A stretch of 64,000 bases of DNA from Ruminococcaceae bacterium D5 (GTDB lineage: Bacteria > Bacillota > Clostridia > Oscillospirales > Ruminococcaceae): contig FORK01000005.1 of assembly GCA_900113995.1 (NCBI GenBank), positions 62,001-126,000 of the forward strand, in the 5' to 3' direction. A program made the position numbers and the translations under genes. The notes below the pieces were generated by a model, which was not told where the DNA came from, did no database searches, and saw only the letters and a program-made list of their open reading frames with translations. Within the stretch, counting starts at the first letter, position 1. Each line of letters opens with the position of its first letter. Shown here one piece after another: positions 34,340 through 42,057 of this stretch.

Positions 34340-36244
34340 TTATACGGCGGCCTGCTTTTCTCTGCGGCTCTGCAAATATTGCCTTCCAACCACTATAGCA
34401 AAAATCACATAGCAAATTATATCGGTAAGAATACCAGGCCAAATGCCACATACGGCGCACGTCGCCATCAGCGCACGTTCAACTATGTTAAGTTTGCGGA
34501 AAAGATACCCCTCAAAGCAAGCGCACATGCAAAACAGGCCTAGTGCACAGGAAATGATGATTGCGATCACGCTCAAAGGGTTTCCTATAAGCAACAGCTC
34601 CTGATGATATGCAAACATGAACGGCAGGATAAAGCCCGGCAAACCGAGACGAGTAGCTGTGGCAGCCGTTTTGAAGTAATCCGACTTTGCAATTTTAGAT
34701 GCGACTAGCGCTGCACTCGCAACAGGCGGCGTAATGTTGGCCAGTGCTGCAAAGTAGTAGATAAAGAGATGAATCGCAATTTTATTAAATCCGAGCTCTG
34801 CGAGCACGCTACCCGCCAATGAAGCAACCAAGACATAGGCTGCAGTAGTGGGAACTCCCATGCCAAACAGGATGGTAACGGCCATGGTAAGCACCAGCGC
34901 CACCAAACCGACACTGCCCGAAAGGGTTTTAATAAAGAACACAATGTTCATCGCAAGTCCGGTCATGACAAAAATCTGAGTCACAATTCCCATCGCCGCA
35001 CAGGCCGCCGCAACCGTCATCGCACTTTTAGCGCCACTCACAAGGCCGTTATAAAGAAATAGCCAAAAATCTTTTGTAAGTACAAAAGATGGATTTTTGA
35101 TCGAGTTTTTGGCTGCAAAACAAATTACCAATACAACACATCCAATGAAAGCACTGCGCATAACCGATGTGCCAGAAATGAGCAATACAATAATCGTGAG
35201 CAGTGGCAGAAAAAATATCCCATCCCGGCGAAAGAGCTCTTTCTTGTCTGGAATCATCTCGTCAGGCAAAGGCCTAAAACCACTGCGCAACGCACGCAGG
35301 TGTACAGATATTGACGCAGTGAGGTAATACATGACCGCAGGGACCAGCGCACAGAGTGCGATTTTCGCATAGGGAACACCGATAATGCCCGACATAATAA
35401 ATGCGCCAACACCCATAACAGGAGGCATAATCATGCCTCCTGTGGAGGCAACTGATTCAACCGCACCTGCATAATGAGGTTCGTAGCCACGATCCTTCAT
35501 CATGGGAATAGTGAAAGTTCCAGTGGAAGCCACGTTTGCGACGGCACTGCCGTTAATGGAACCAACCAAGCCGCTGCCGATGACAGCAGCCTGTGCCGCG
35601 CCAGAGCGTGTTTTCCCGCCAACCGCGATCGCAACGTCAATAAAGAATTTCCCGGCACCGCTCGCTTCGAGCAAGCCGCCGAAAATCATAAACAACACAA
35701 TATAGGTAGCTGACACATTCAAAACTGTTCCAAAAATTCCGTAAAGATAGGTAGTCACGCTGGCAATCAAGCGCGGCCAACTGTAACCGGAATGATGCAA
35801 CAAGCCAGGCATAATTTTACCGAAACGTCCATACAGTAACGCTATTGTGACCAGCGCAGGAAGAATGAGACCATAGGTGCGGCGTGTTGCTTCCAGCACT
35901 GCAAGAATCATAATCAGGCCAATAAAGGTATCCATTCCGGTATATCGACCGGCGCGGTTTACCAAATCATTAAAATTTATATAGATATATGCAGTAGAGA
36001 CGAGTGACGCAGACAAAAAGACTAAACTGGAGAGCTGTGAAGCGAGCGCACGACGAGGATGGGTAGTATCTTTCACGTTTATTGCGCTCAGAAAAACTAG
36101 TGTAAGCGCGAATGCGAGATGAATATCCATATGCAGGGTGGGGTCCATCGAGGGCTTCAACACCTGCCACAGATGATAAATGCTCATGACAAGGGCAATC
36201 AAGGGAAGAATCTTGCCGGAAACTCGGCTGAGCTTGTTTTCCAT
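34340..36244 (-). CDS. TRAP transporter permease, fused small and large subunits (DctQM type)
   Basis: The 634-residue membrane protein has an N-terminal four-helix DctQ-like part (residues about 10-130) joined to a DctM-like part with GSGLVGSINGSAVANVASTGTFTIPMM and GGMIMPPVMGVGAFIMSGIIGVPY, both diagnostic of TAXI-type TRAP permeases. It uses the Na+ gradient to import an acid delivered by the binding protein encoded upstream. Typical TAXI-TRAP systems carry such fused permeases. The following gene is the 2-hydroxyacid dehydrogenase, so the cargo is likely a hydroxy acid. Confidence 0.92.
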   Translation of the reverse strand: MENKLSRVSGKILPLIALVMSIYHLWQVLKPSMDPTLHMDIHLAFALTLVFLSAINVKDTTHPRRALASQLSSLVFLSASLVSTAYIYINFNDLVNRAGRYTGMDTFIGLIMILAVLEATRRTYGLILPALVTIALLYGRFGKIMPGLLHHSGYSWPRLIASVTTYLYGIFGTVLNVSATYIVLFMIFGGLLEASGAGKFFIDVAIAVGGKTRSGAAQAAVIGSGLVGSINGSAVANVASTGTFTIPMMKDRGYEPHYAGAVESVASTGGMIMPPVMGVGAFIMSGIIGVPYAKIALCALVPAVMYYLTASISVHLRALRSGFRPLPDEMIPDKKELFRRDGIFFLPLLTIIVLLISGTSVMRSAFIGCVVLVICFAAKNSIKNPSFVLTKDFWLFLYNGLVSGAKSAMTVAAACAAMGIVTQIFVMTGLAMNIVFFIKTLSGSVGLVALVLTMAVTILFGMGVPTTAAYVLVASLAGSVLAELGFNKIAIHLFIYYFAALANITPPVASAALVASKIAKSDYFKTAATATRLGLPGFILPFMFAYHQELLLIGNPLSVIAIIISCALGLFCMCACFEGYLFRKLNIVERALMATCAVCGIWPGILTDIICYVIFAIVVGRQYLQSRREKQAAV

Positions 36245-36274
36245 AGCCTATTCCTTTCCTAATGCGAAAACTCC

Positions 36275-36347
36275 GATAAAAATACCGCAGCACCCGACAA
36301 ATGCCATTTTAGGCTTAAGGAATATTCTGTCAAATGCTGCGGTATTT
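36275..36347 (-). terminator. Long-loop stem between TAXI binding protein and permease genes
   Basis: AAATACCGCAGCA (36280-36292) pairs perfectly with TGCTGCGGTATTT (36335-36347) across a 42-base loop; on the minus strand TATTTTTATC follows. It probably stops part of the transcripts so that more binding protein than permease is made. Confidence 0.7.
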
Positions 36348-36405
36348 CATAGGTGCACTGCTTTAAATCATGCCGCGTTTCGGCATTTGTACTTTGACTA
36401 TCAAA

Positions 36406-37497
36406 TTAATCTATTGTGCCGATGGTATAGGAATCATCCCAAACTCCGGCTTCCTTATAATATTTTGCTGCCCCGGGATGAATCGGAACCTCTTCAGGCA
36501 GGCCATGCAAGGCATCCTGTACATTGATGCACTTCGCGGGCGCAAAATAGGTTTCAAGCTTGTCAACATTTTCGCAGATGGTCTTGACAATCATATAGGC
36601 CGCCTCCTCACTGAGTCTTGCGGAAGCAAATTCCTCTGCGGGAGCTGCGAGATTGATGTAATCTTCCTGCTGAAAGGGAAGGGTGCCGCCCGCAATGGTA
36701 GACTGGAAGAAGTCCTTACTGTTGCTACAGGCAACTGCGATCTTTTCAGGATCTTGTGCCAAAGCACGGCAGTCAACCGAGCTATAGAGAGACTCAAGGT
36801 AAGAAGCAGGATTTTTAGCGCTGCAGAAGCCCCATATCATGTCTACAGTACCATCCTTGAGAGCATCAACAGCCTGATCGTTGGCAAGGTTAAGCATATT
36901 GCAATTGCTGCTGTCATATCCATAAGCGGTCATAACTGCGGTAGCCATCGAGGCAATTCCGGAACCAGTCGGACCAAGAACTACATTCTTTCCCTTAAGA
37001 TCCTCGAGGGACTGAATTTCGCTTTTGTCGAGTACAATCGCAACGCTCTCCACGTTGTAAATATCCATTAGAGCAAGAATCTTGTCATTGGCACCATCCT
37101 CAGCGAATGGGCCCTCGCCCACGTAGGCATCATACATTTGAGTGGTATGACCGATGTCAATATCGCCAGTGGAAAGCAGACGGCAATTTTCAATAGACCC
37201 GCCGGTAGCCTGAATCGACATGGTTAAATTGTCAATCTCACTCTGGAGAACGGATGCGCATGCAGTGCCCATCAGCTGAATCGTACCACCGAGTGTGCCG
37301 GTACCCCAAGTCAGGTCTGCCTTTTCGGATAGCGCCGCTGTAGTGGGGGCCGACGCCGCAGAGGAAGGGGCAGTCTCGGACGGCACTGCAGAACTCGCTG
37401 GGACACTATTGGAGGAGACAGAAGAACCGCCGCAGCCTGCCAAGGTTGCCGTCAGCATGGAAACTACAAGAATCATCGATAACACGCTTTTTTTCAT
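36406..37497 (-). CDS. TAXI-family TRAP transporter solute-binding lipoprotein
   Basis: The 363-residue precursor has a lipoprotein signal peptide (KKSVLSMILVVSMLTATLAGC, cleaved before Cys21), a Ser/Ala/Pro-rich linker and a TAXI domain: LTWGTGTLGGTIQLMGTACASVL, STGDIDIGHTTQMYDAY and NVVLGPTGSGIASMATAVM. It captures the substrate outside the membrane for the permease encoded next. ATG 37497 is preferred over the TTG two codons earlier. Promoter and operator lie 220-270 bases upstream. Binding-pocket residues cannot be used to name the ligand here. Confidence 0.9.
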   Translation of the reverse strand: MKKSVLSMILVVSMLTATLAGCGGSSVSSNSVPASSAVPSETAPSSAASAPTTAALSEKADLTWGTGTLGGTIQLMGTACASVLQSEIDNLTMSIQATGGSIENCRLLSTGDIDIGHTTQMYDAYVGEGPFAEDGANDKILALMDIYNVESVAIVLDKSEIQSLEDLKGKNVVLGPTGSGIASMATAVMTAYGYDSSNCNMLNLANDQAVDALKDGTVDMIWGFCSAKNPASYLESLYSSVDCRALAQDPEKIAVACSNSKDFFQSTIAGGTLPFQQEDYINLAAPAEEFASARLSEEAAYMIVKTICENVDKLETYFAPAKCINVQDALHGLPEEVPIHPGAAKYYKEAGVWDDSYTIGTID

Positions 37498-37715
37498 CTT
37501 CAATTTTCCTTTCCTTTCTTACGCTTTGTATATCGGACTCATGGCAAACTGCAAAGTCATGCCATGCAATCACCCATTCTCATATATCCGCCAAACTTCT
37601 AGAGCCGCGGGTCACTAGTCGTTATCACTATATTCGCAATCAATATTCGCACATTTCACACAATAACTCTTTATTCTGGAACCTATTTTGTGGATTTAGT
37701 ATATCACCACTATTT

Positions 37716-37744
37716 TATAAATGGAAATACACCGTAATTATCAA
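37716..37744 (-). promoter_or_regulatory. Promoter of the TAXI-TRAP genes
   Basis: Minus strand TTGATA (37744-37739), 17-base spacer, TTTATA (37721-37716); a second -10 choice, TATACT, lies about 20 bases on. The -35 abuts the operator. Confidence 0.55.
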
Positions 37745-37746
37745 AC

Positions 37747-37765
37747 TAATAACCTGTAGTTATTA
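37747..37765. promoter_or_regulatory. LysR-type operator upstream of the TAXI-TRAP promoter
   Basis: TAATAAC-CTGTA-GTTATTA is a perfect palindrome with a T-N11-A core. It sits two bases upstream of the -35 hexamer, the usual place for LysR activation, next to the LysR gene at 37818. Confidence 0.7.
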
Positions 37766-37783
37766 CAAGCTTGGGATCATAGC

Positions 37784-37812
37784 AAAGGCGGCGTTCCTCT
37801 TGAAACGCCGCC
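37784..37812 (-). terminator. Terminator of the LysR gene at 37818
   Basis: GGCGGCGTT pairs with AACGCCGCC; on the minus strand only TTTGC follows. Confidence 0.65.
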
Positions 37813-37817
37813 CCATA

Positions 37818-38723
37818 TCAATCACCTTCTATGTTTCTCTGTCGATATTGAAAATATTCCATAACATACTGCTCAAACAAATGCGAAACATAAGGCTGAT
37901 ATACGCTTTTATTCTTCACAAGGCATCCCACCCAAGGGAATCCTCCCTCAATCGGGATCATTTTCAGATTCGGAAGCAAATACTTTTTGGCATACGGCCG
38001 GGGAAGAATACAGCTTCCCACTCCGCGTGAGGTCATTTGCATCAGCATGTTGACCTTTGTACTGCTGATATTGATTTTGGGCTCAAATCCAGCCTGAATA
38101 CAGCGCTCCTTGATTTGTGTAAAAAGCGTAGAGGCACTGCTGTAAAAATTTAACGGCTCATTTTTCAGTTCGGATATTTCAAGTGAAGCATGCCGCGCAA
38201 GCGGACTGCTGGCATGTACGCATACAATCATTTCATCCTGAAACAACACTGTGTTTTCGGTATATTCGTTTTCGTCGCCGGAGATGCAGAGCCCGATATC
38301 AATATTTCCCTCCATGAGCTGCCGCCGGATTTCTTTTGAACCGTTCTCCACAAGTTTCAGCTCGACTCCCGGATATTGATTACAGAAATTCACCATGATA
38401 TCGACAAGATACAGCGTGCCAAGCATCGGCGTAACGCCCACGCGCAGCTTACCATTCTTGACGCACCGGACATCTTTTGCAAAATTCTGTAAAGCATCAA
38501 ACTCATTGAGCAATGGAACCGTCTTTTCGTAAAGCGTTTCACCATAATCGGTAAGATACACGCCGCCGGAGCGCACATCCAACAGCGGCACCTGCAGTTC
38601 ACCCTCCAGCTTTTTCATCATCTTGCTTAGCGCCGGCTGCGAAACATATAAATGCTCCGCCGCGCGGGTATAGCTGTGGTCCCGTGCGATCTGCACAAAA
38701 TAGCGAAGCTCTCTCAATTCCAT
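37818..38723 (-). CDS. LysR-family regulator of the one-carbon/TRAP cluster
   Basis: The 301-residue protein has the LysR helix-turn-helix MELRELRYFVQIARDHSYTR... with AAEHLYVSQPALSKMMKKLEGEL (residues 1-45) and an effector domain with LRVGVTPMLGTLYLVDIMV and GNIDIGLCISGDE. ATG 38723 is chosen because TGGAGGAGG lies seven bases upstream. It precedes the TRAP genes on the same strand, and matching palindromes lie before the TRAP genes and before the dehydrogenase gene, so it is the likely activator of both. Its own promoter region has further dyads. Confidence 0.9.
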   Translation of the reverse strand: MELRELRYFVQIARDHSYTRAAEHLYVSQPALSKMMKKLEGELQVPLLDVRSGGVYLTDYGETLYEKTVPLLNEFDALQNFAKDVRCVKNGKLRVGVTPMLGTLYLVDIMVNFCNQYPGVELKLVENGSKEIRRQLMEGNIDIGLCISGDENEYTENTVLFQDEMIVCVHASSPLARHASLEISELKNEPLNFYSSASTLFTQIKERCIQAGFEPKINISSTKVNMLMQMTSRGVGSCILPRPYAKKYLLPNLKMIPIEGGFPWVGCLVKNKSVYQPYVSHLFEQYVMEYFQYRQRNIEGD

Positions 38724-38763
38724 GGTAAACCTCCTCCAGAAAACGAGCGGTACGCAGAATCGG

Positions 38764-38810
38764 GTATTATTACTGTAATACATTTTTCGATATTGTGCAA
38801 TCTCGAAAAT
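38764..38810. promoter_or_regulatory. Two dyads upstream of the LysR gene
   Basis: GTATTA-TTACTG-TAATAC (38764-38781) and ATTTTTCGA...TCGAAAAT (38782-38810) lie 40-90 bases before the start codon; the first may be an autoregulatory site. Confidence 0.45.
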
Positions 38811-38886
38811 GATATACCCACACCAGCGAAATGTGCCCGTGGAGTTCAGACCATATTCCATTTCGGGCAAAGCTCAGGCCTGTCAT

Positions 38887-38926
38887 AACAAAATAAGGAA
38901 CTCTGTTTCCAGAGTTCCTTATTTTT
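38887..38926 (-). terminator. Terminator of the TetR gene
   Basis: AATAAGGAACTCTG pairs perfectly with CAGAGTTCCTTATT around TTTC's complement; T runs occur on both sides, so it works in either direction. Confidence 0.85.
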
Positions 38927-39013
38927 CTCCTTATCCGCGGGCGTTCAAAGCCCCTATCCCCGCTTCGTATCCAACCCGTCCCCTCCGCGGTACGCCATTA
39001 TGCCGGCTGATTG

Positions 39014-39622
39014 TCAAAAGCGCACAGCGGTGTGAGACGCCGGACGCAGCATCTTTTTGGCATGTCCGATCAGTTCCGCAATCATTTCATTATATCGTTC
39101 TACAGGAATATTGGTCTTTCCCATCAGGATTTCAATATAAATTGATCGTATTCCCGCTACCAGAAAGGTGGCAAAGAATCGAAATGTCGTTGGATCGATC
39201 ATCGTATTGTGCTGCAGAAAACTGTCAAGCATCCGGGACACCGTTTGATCGAGCTTCTGAGTAATCCGGGTTTCCTGCCCTGCATCGATCAGAGTCCTCA
39301 TATGCGGTCCCTCCACCCGCATCCCCTCCCCGATCCGGCACAGAAATGGATAGGGATCCTCGATATCGAGCAGGACGTTTTCGCGGTTCAGATTGGAAAA
39401 AATCTTTTCGACTATCCTGTCCTCGATTTCATCCAACACCGCCATCGTATCGTGATAATGCTTGTAAAAGGTCTTGCGGTTGATATCCGCGCGATCTGCC
39501 AGTTCGCTGACAGTAATCGAAGAAAGCGGCTTTTCCTGAATCAGCTCCAGCATGGCATTGCTGATTGCCTGTTTCGTGCGCCGGCAGCGGCGATCCATCG
39601 TTTGATTTGGTTGATTCTCCAT
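39014..39622 (-). CDS. TetR/AcrR-family transcriptional regulator
   Basis: The 202-residue protein has the TetR helix-turn-helix SSITVSELADRADINRKTFYKHYHD (about residues 33-57) followed by an all-helical ligand domain. It is divergent from the MMPL exporter operon and probably represses it until a toxic substrate or membrane signal binds. ATG 39622 is used; a GTG three codons earlier is also possible. Candidate operator sequence lies in 39632-39813, which contains two direct TTTGTCC motifs. Confidence 0.87.
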   Translation of the reverse strand: MENQPNQTMDRRCRRTKQAISNAMLELIQEKPLSSITVSELADRADINRKTFYKHYHDTMAVLDEIEDRIVEKIFSNLNRENVLLDIEDPYPFLCRIGEGMRVEGPHMRTLIDAGQETRITQKLDQTVSRMLDSFLQHNTMIDPTTFRFFATFLVAGIRSIYIEILMGKTNIPVERYNEMIAELIGHAKKMLRPASHTAVRF

Positions 39623-39692
39623 CTTTTTCACCTTTTCTCCTCAAATACGTCTTATTTGTCCATAAATGGTACATTCATCCCAAATCAGGCCA

Positions 39693-39719
39693 TTGAAATT
39701 GCTACGATTGTATTATAAT
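39693..39719 (+). promoter_or_regulatory. Possible promoter of the MMPL operon
   Basis: TATAAT (39714-39719) with TTGAAA 15 bases upstream; TTTGTCC motifs on both sides (about 39656 and 39726) could be regulator contacts. Confidence 0.35.
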
Positions 39720-39813
39720 ATACATTTGTCCCTAAAGTCAACATTAAAACCAATAAGCATATGCGAGTCCACAATATTTCAGTAAAATTAGATGGGAATC
39801 CGGAGGGATGTCT

Positions 39814-42057
39814 GTGAAGAACCACAAGGAAAAGACCCTCACTGACCGAATCATCGAGACGGTTGTCTACCGCCGCACCAGAATCGAGAAATTTTTTATC
39901 CTCCTCATTGTTTTTTCTCTCTTCTGTCTGCCGATGGTGGAGATTAACTACGACCTGACTGAATATCTGCCTGTCACGACCGAAACCAAACAGGGTATTG
40001 ATCTGATGGAAAGGGAATTCGGCTATCCCGGTACCGCCCGGGTACTGATTCGGGATGTTTCGGTCTACGAGGCCAAAATCTACAAAAACAGAATCGAACA
40101 GATCGACGGAGTCGATACCGTTTCCTGGGCGGATACCGCCGGGGAAATTTATGTCTCGAACGACTTTCTGGAAGCGCAGGATCTTGACGATTATTATAAG
40201 GACGGATACGCCGTAATGGATATCCAATTCGTCGAGGGCGATTCCTCCCTGCGCACCGACGCGGCCATTGAAGAAATCCGCGCACTGGTCGGAGAACGCG
40301 GCGCGTATTCAGGCCCCGCGCTCGACAGCAAGATGCTCAAGGAAAACCTCGCCAATGAGATCGGGCGGGTTCTGATTTTCTCGATTGTGATGATTTTGCT
40401 GATTCTGGCCGCCACCACAACCTCTTGGTTTGAGCCGCTTCTCTTTATGCTCACGATGGGGGTCGCCATTCTCATCAATATGGGCAGCAATATCATCTTT
40501 GGCCGGATCTCCTTTCTTTCCTATTGCGTAGCGGCTGTCCTGCAGCTTGCGGTGGCGATGGACTACTCCATCTTTCTTCTGCACACCTTCACTGCCGAAA
40601 AGGCCCGCGGTCTGGGAACCGAGGAGGCAATGGAAAACGCACTGCACCTCGCAGTCGGCTCCATCGTCTCAAGCGCCATCACCACTGTCGTTGGCTTTGT
40701 CGCCCTCGCCCTGATGCAATTCACCATCGGACGGGATATCGGTTTTGTCCTCGCCAAAGGAATTCTTTGCAGCCTTGTCACCGTGCTTTTCCTGATGCCC
40801 GCCCTGATTATCCGCTGGCACCGCTTTGTGGAGCGTTCTCAGCACCGGCCGCTGATTCCCCCTCTGGACGGATTCGCCAAAGGACTGTTCAAGGTCCGCC
40901 ATTTCTTCGCCGCCTTCTGCATTATCTTGATCGTTCCCGCCTTCGTGGCCCAAAACATGAACCATTTTGTCTTTGGAGGGGCGGCGGTGGGCGCCGGAGA
41001 AGGAACCCAGCTTCATGCCGACAAAGCGGAAACCGACGCCCTGTTCGGAGAGAAAAATCTGGTACTGGCCATCCTGCCAAACTCCAGCAGCGTCACCGAA
41101 AAGCGCCTCGCGGATGAGTTGGAGGACCTGCCCTTTGTCAAAAGCGTCACCTCTCTCTCCTCCGTCCTCCCGGATGGGATTCCCGAGAGCTTTCTGCCCT
41201 CCGGCCTTACCACTCAGCTGCATACCGACCAATATGCACGGATGCTGATCTTTCTTTCTACCCCGGTCGAAACCGACTTTACCTTTGAATGCCTCGATAC
41301 GGTGCGTGAGACCGTGCGCCGGTATTATCCCCAAGATACATACATCATCGGCAGCACCCCCGCCGCTCAGGACATTAAAAGCACCATCACCGGCGATTAC
41401 ACAGAAGTCAATCTGATCTCGATGCTGGGGGTAGCGCTCGTGATTCTCTGCTCCTTCCGTTCCATCACGATGACCATCGTTGTCATGGTACCGATCGAGG
41501 TTGCAATTCTCTTCAATATGGCGCTTCCTTATGTCTATGGAAACAATCTGATTTTTCTCGGCTACCTGATGGTGAGCAGTATGCAGCTCGGCGCGACAGT
41601 CGATTATTCCATCCTGCTGACCAACAACTATATGAACTGCCGCGCCGCAGTCTCCGACAAAAAGGCAGCGGCAATTCGGGCAATTTCTCAGAGCGCCCTT
41701 TCGATCATGACCTCCGGCACCATTCTGACCGTCTGCGGCTACGGACTCTACTATCTCACATCGATCACCGCGGCGGCTGATCTGGGCCGTCTGATCGGCC
41801 GCGGCGCCGTCTTCAGCATGGTTCTCGTGCTGACCCTGCTGCCTCTGCTGCTGACCGCCTTCGACAGGGCGATCTTCCGCGACCGCGCTTTCTTTGAAAA
41901 GTTCCTGCGGATTGGCGGAAGACTGCCTGTGCAGGACGCATCCGATGAAAATGCAGTGGGAAGAGGCACGGATGTGTCGGGAGAGCTTGTCACAACTCTG
42001 CAAAACCGCTCCGGTTCTGCCGTCGGCAGCGAGGAGAGCAAGGAGGAATCGAAATGA
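39814..42057 (+). CDS. MMPL/RND-family exporter
   Basis: The 747-residue membrane protein has the duplicated RND plan: one N-terminal helix, a large extracellular loop (about residues 45-180), a six-helix block containing AAVLQLAVAMDYSIFLLHTF, a second outside loop and a second block with SMQLGATVDYSILLTNNY. The two Asp-Tyr motifs in TM4 and TM10 are the proton-relay signatures of MMPL proteins. The start GTG 39814 has GGAGG seven bases upstream; ATG 39808 is too close to it. Its stop overlaps the next gene by four bases. Substrate (lipid, drug or peptide) is unknown. Confidence 0.88.
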   Translation: MKNHKEKTLTDRIIETVVYRRTRIEKFFILLIVFSLFCLPMVEINYDLTEYLPVTTETKQGIDLMEREFGYPGTARVLIRDVSVYEAKIYKNRIEQIDGVDTVSWADTAGEIYVSNDFLEAQDLDDYYKDGYAVMDIQFVEGDSSLRTDAAIEEIRALVGERGAYSGPALDSKMLKENLANEIGRVLIFSIVMILLILAATTTSWFEPLLFMLTMGVAILINMGSNIIFGRISFLSYCVAAVLQLAVAMDYSIFLLHTFTAEKARGLGTEEAMENALHLAVGSIVSSAITTVVGFVALALMQFTIGRDIGFVLAKGILCSLVTVLFLMPALIIRWHRFVERSQHRPLIPPLDGFAKGLFKVRHFFAAFCIILIVPAFVAQNMNHFVFGGAAVGAGEGTQLHADKAETDALFGEKNLVLAILPNSSSVTEKRLADELEDLPFVKSVTSLSSVLPDGIPESFLPSGLTTQLHTDQYARMLIFLSTPVETDFTFECLDTVRETVRRYYPQDTYIIGSTPAAQDIKSTITGDYTEVNLISMLGVALVILCSFRSITMTIVVMVPIEVAILFNMALPYVYGNNLIFLGYLMVSSMQLGATVDYSILLTNNYMNCRAAVSDKKAAAIRAISQSALSIMTSGTILTVCGYGLYYLTSITAAADLGRLIGRGAVFSMVLVLTLLPLLLTAFDRAIFRDRAFFEKFLRIGGRLPVQDASDENAVGRGTDVSGELVTTLQNRSGSAVGSEESKEESK

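Larger units (their letters stand above)
37498..37817. other. Regulatory spacer upstream of the TRAP genes
   Basis: Holds the LysR terminator, the operator at 37747-37765 and the promoter at 37716-37744; about 210 bases of untranslated leader remain with no clear riboswitch. Confidence 0.65.

Noticed and set aside
40669-42003. Minus-strand open frame opposite the MMPL exporter
   Set aside because: Antisense shadow of a hydrophobic protein; polar, low-complexity product.
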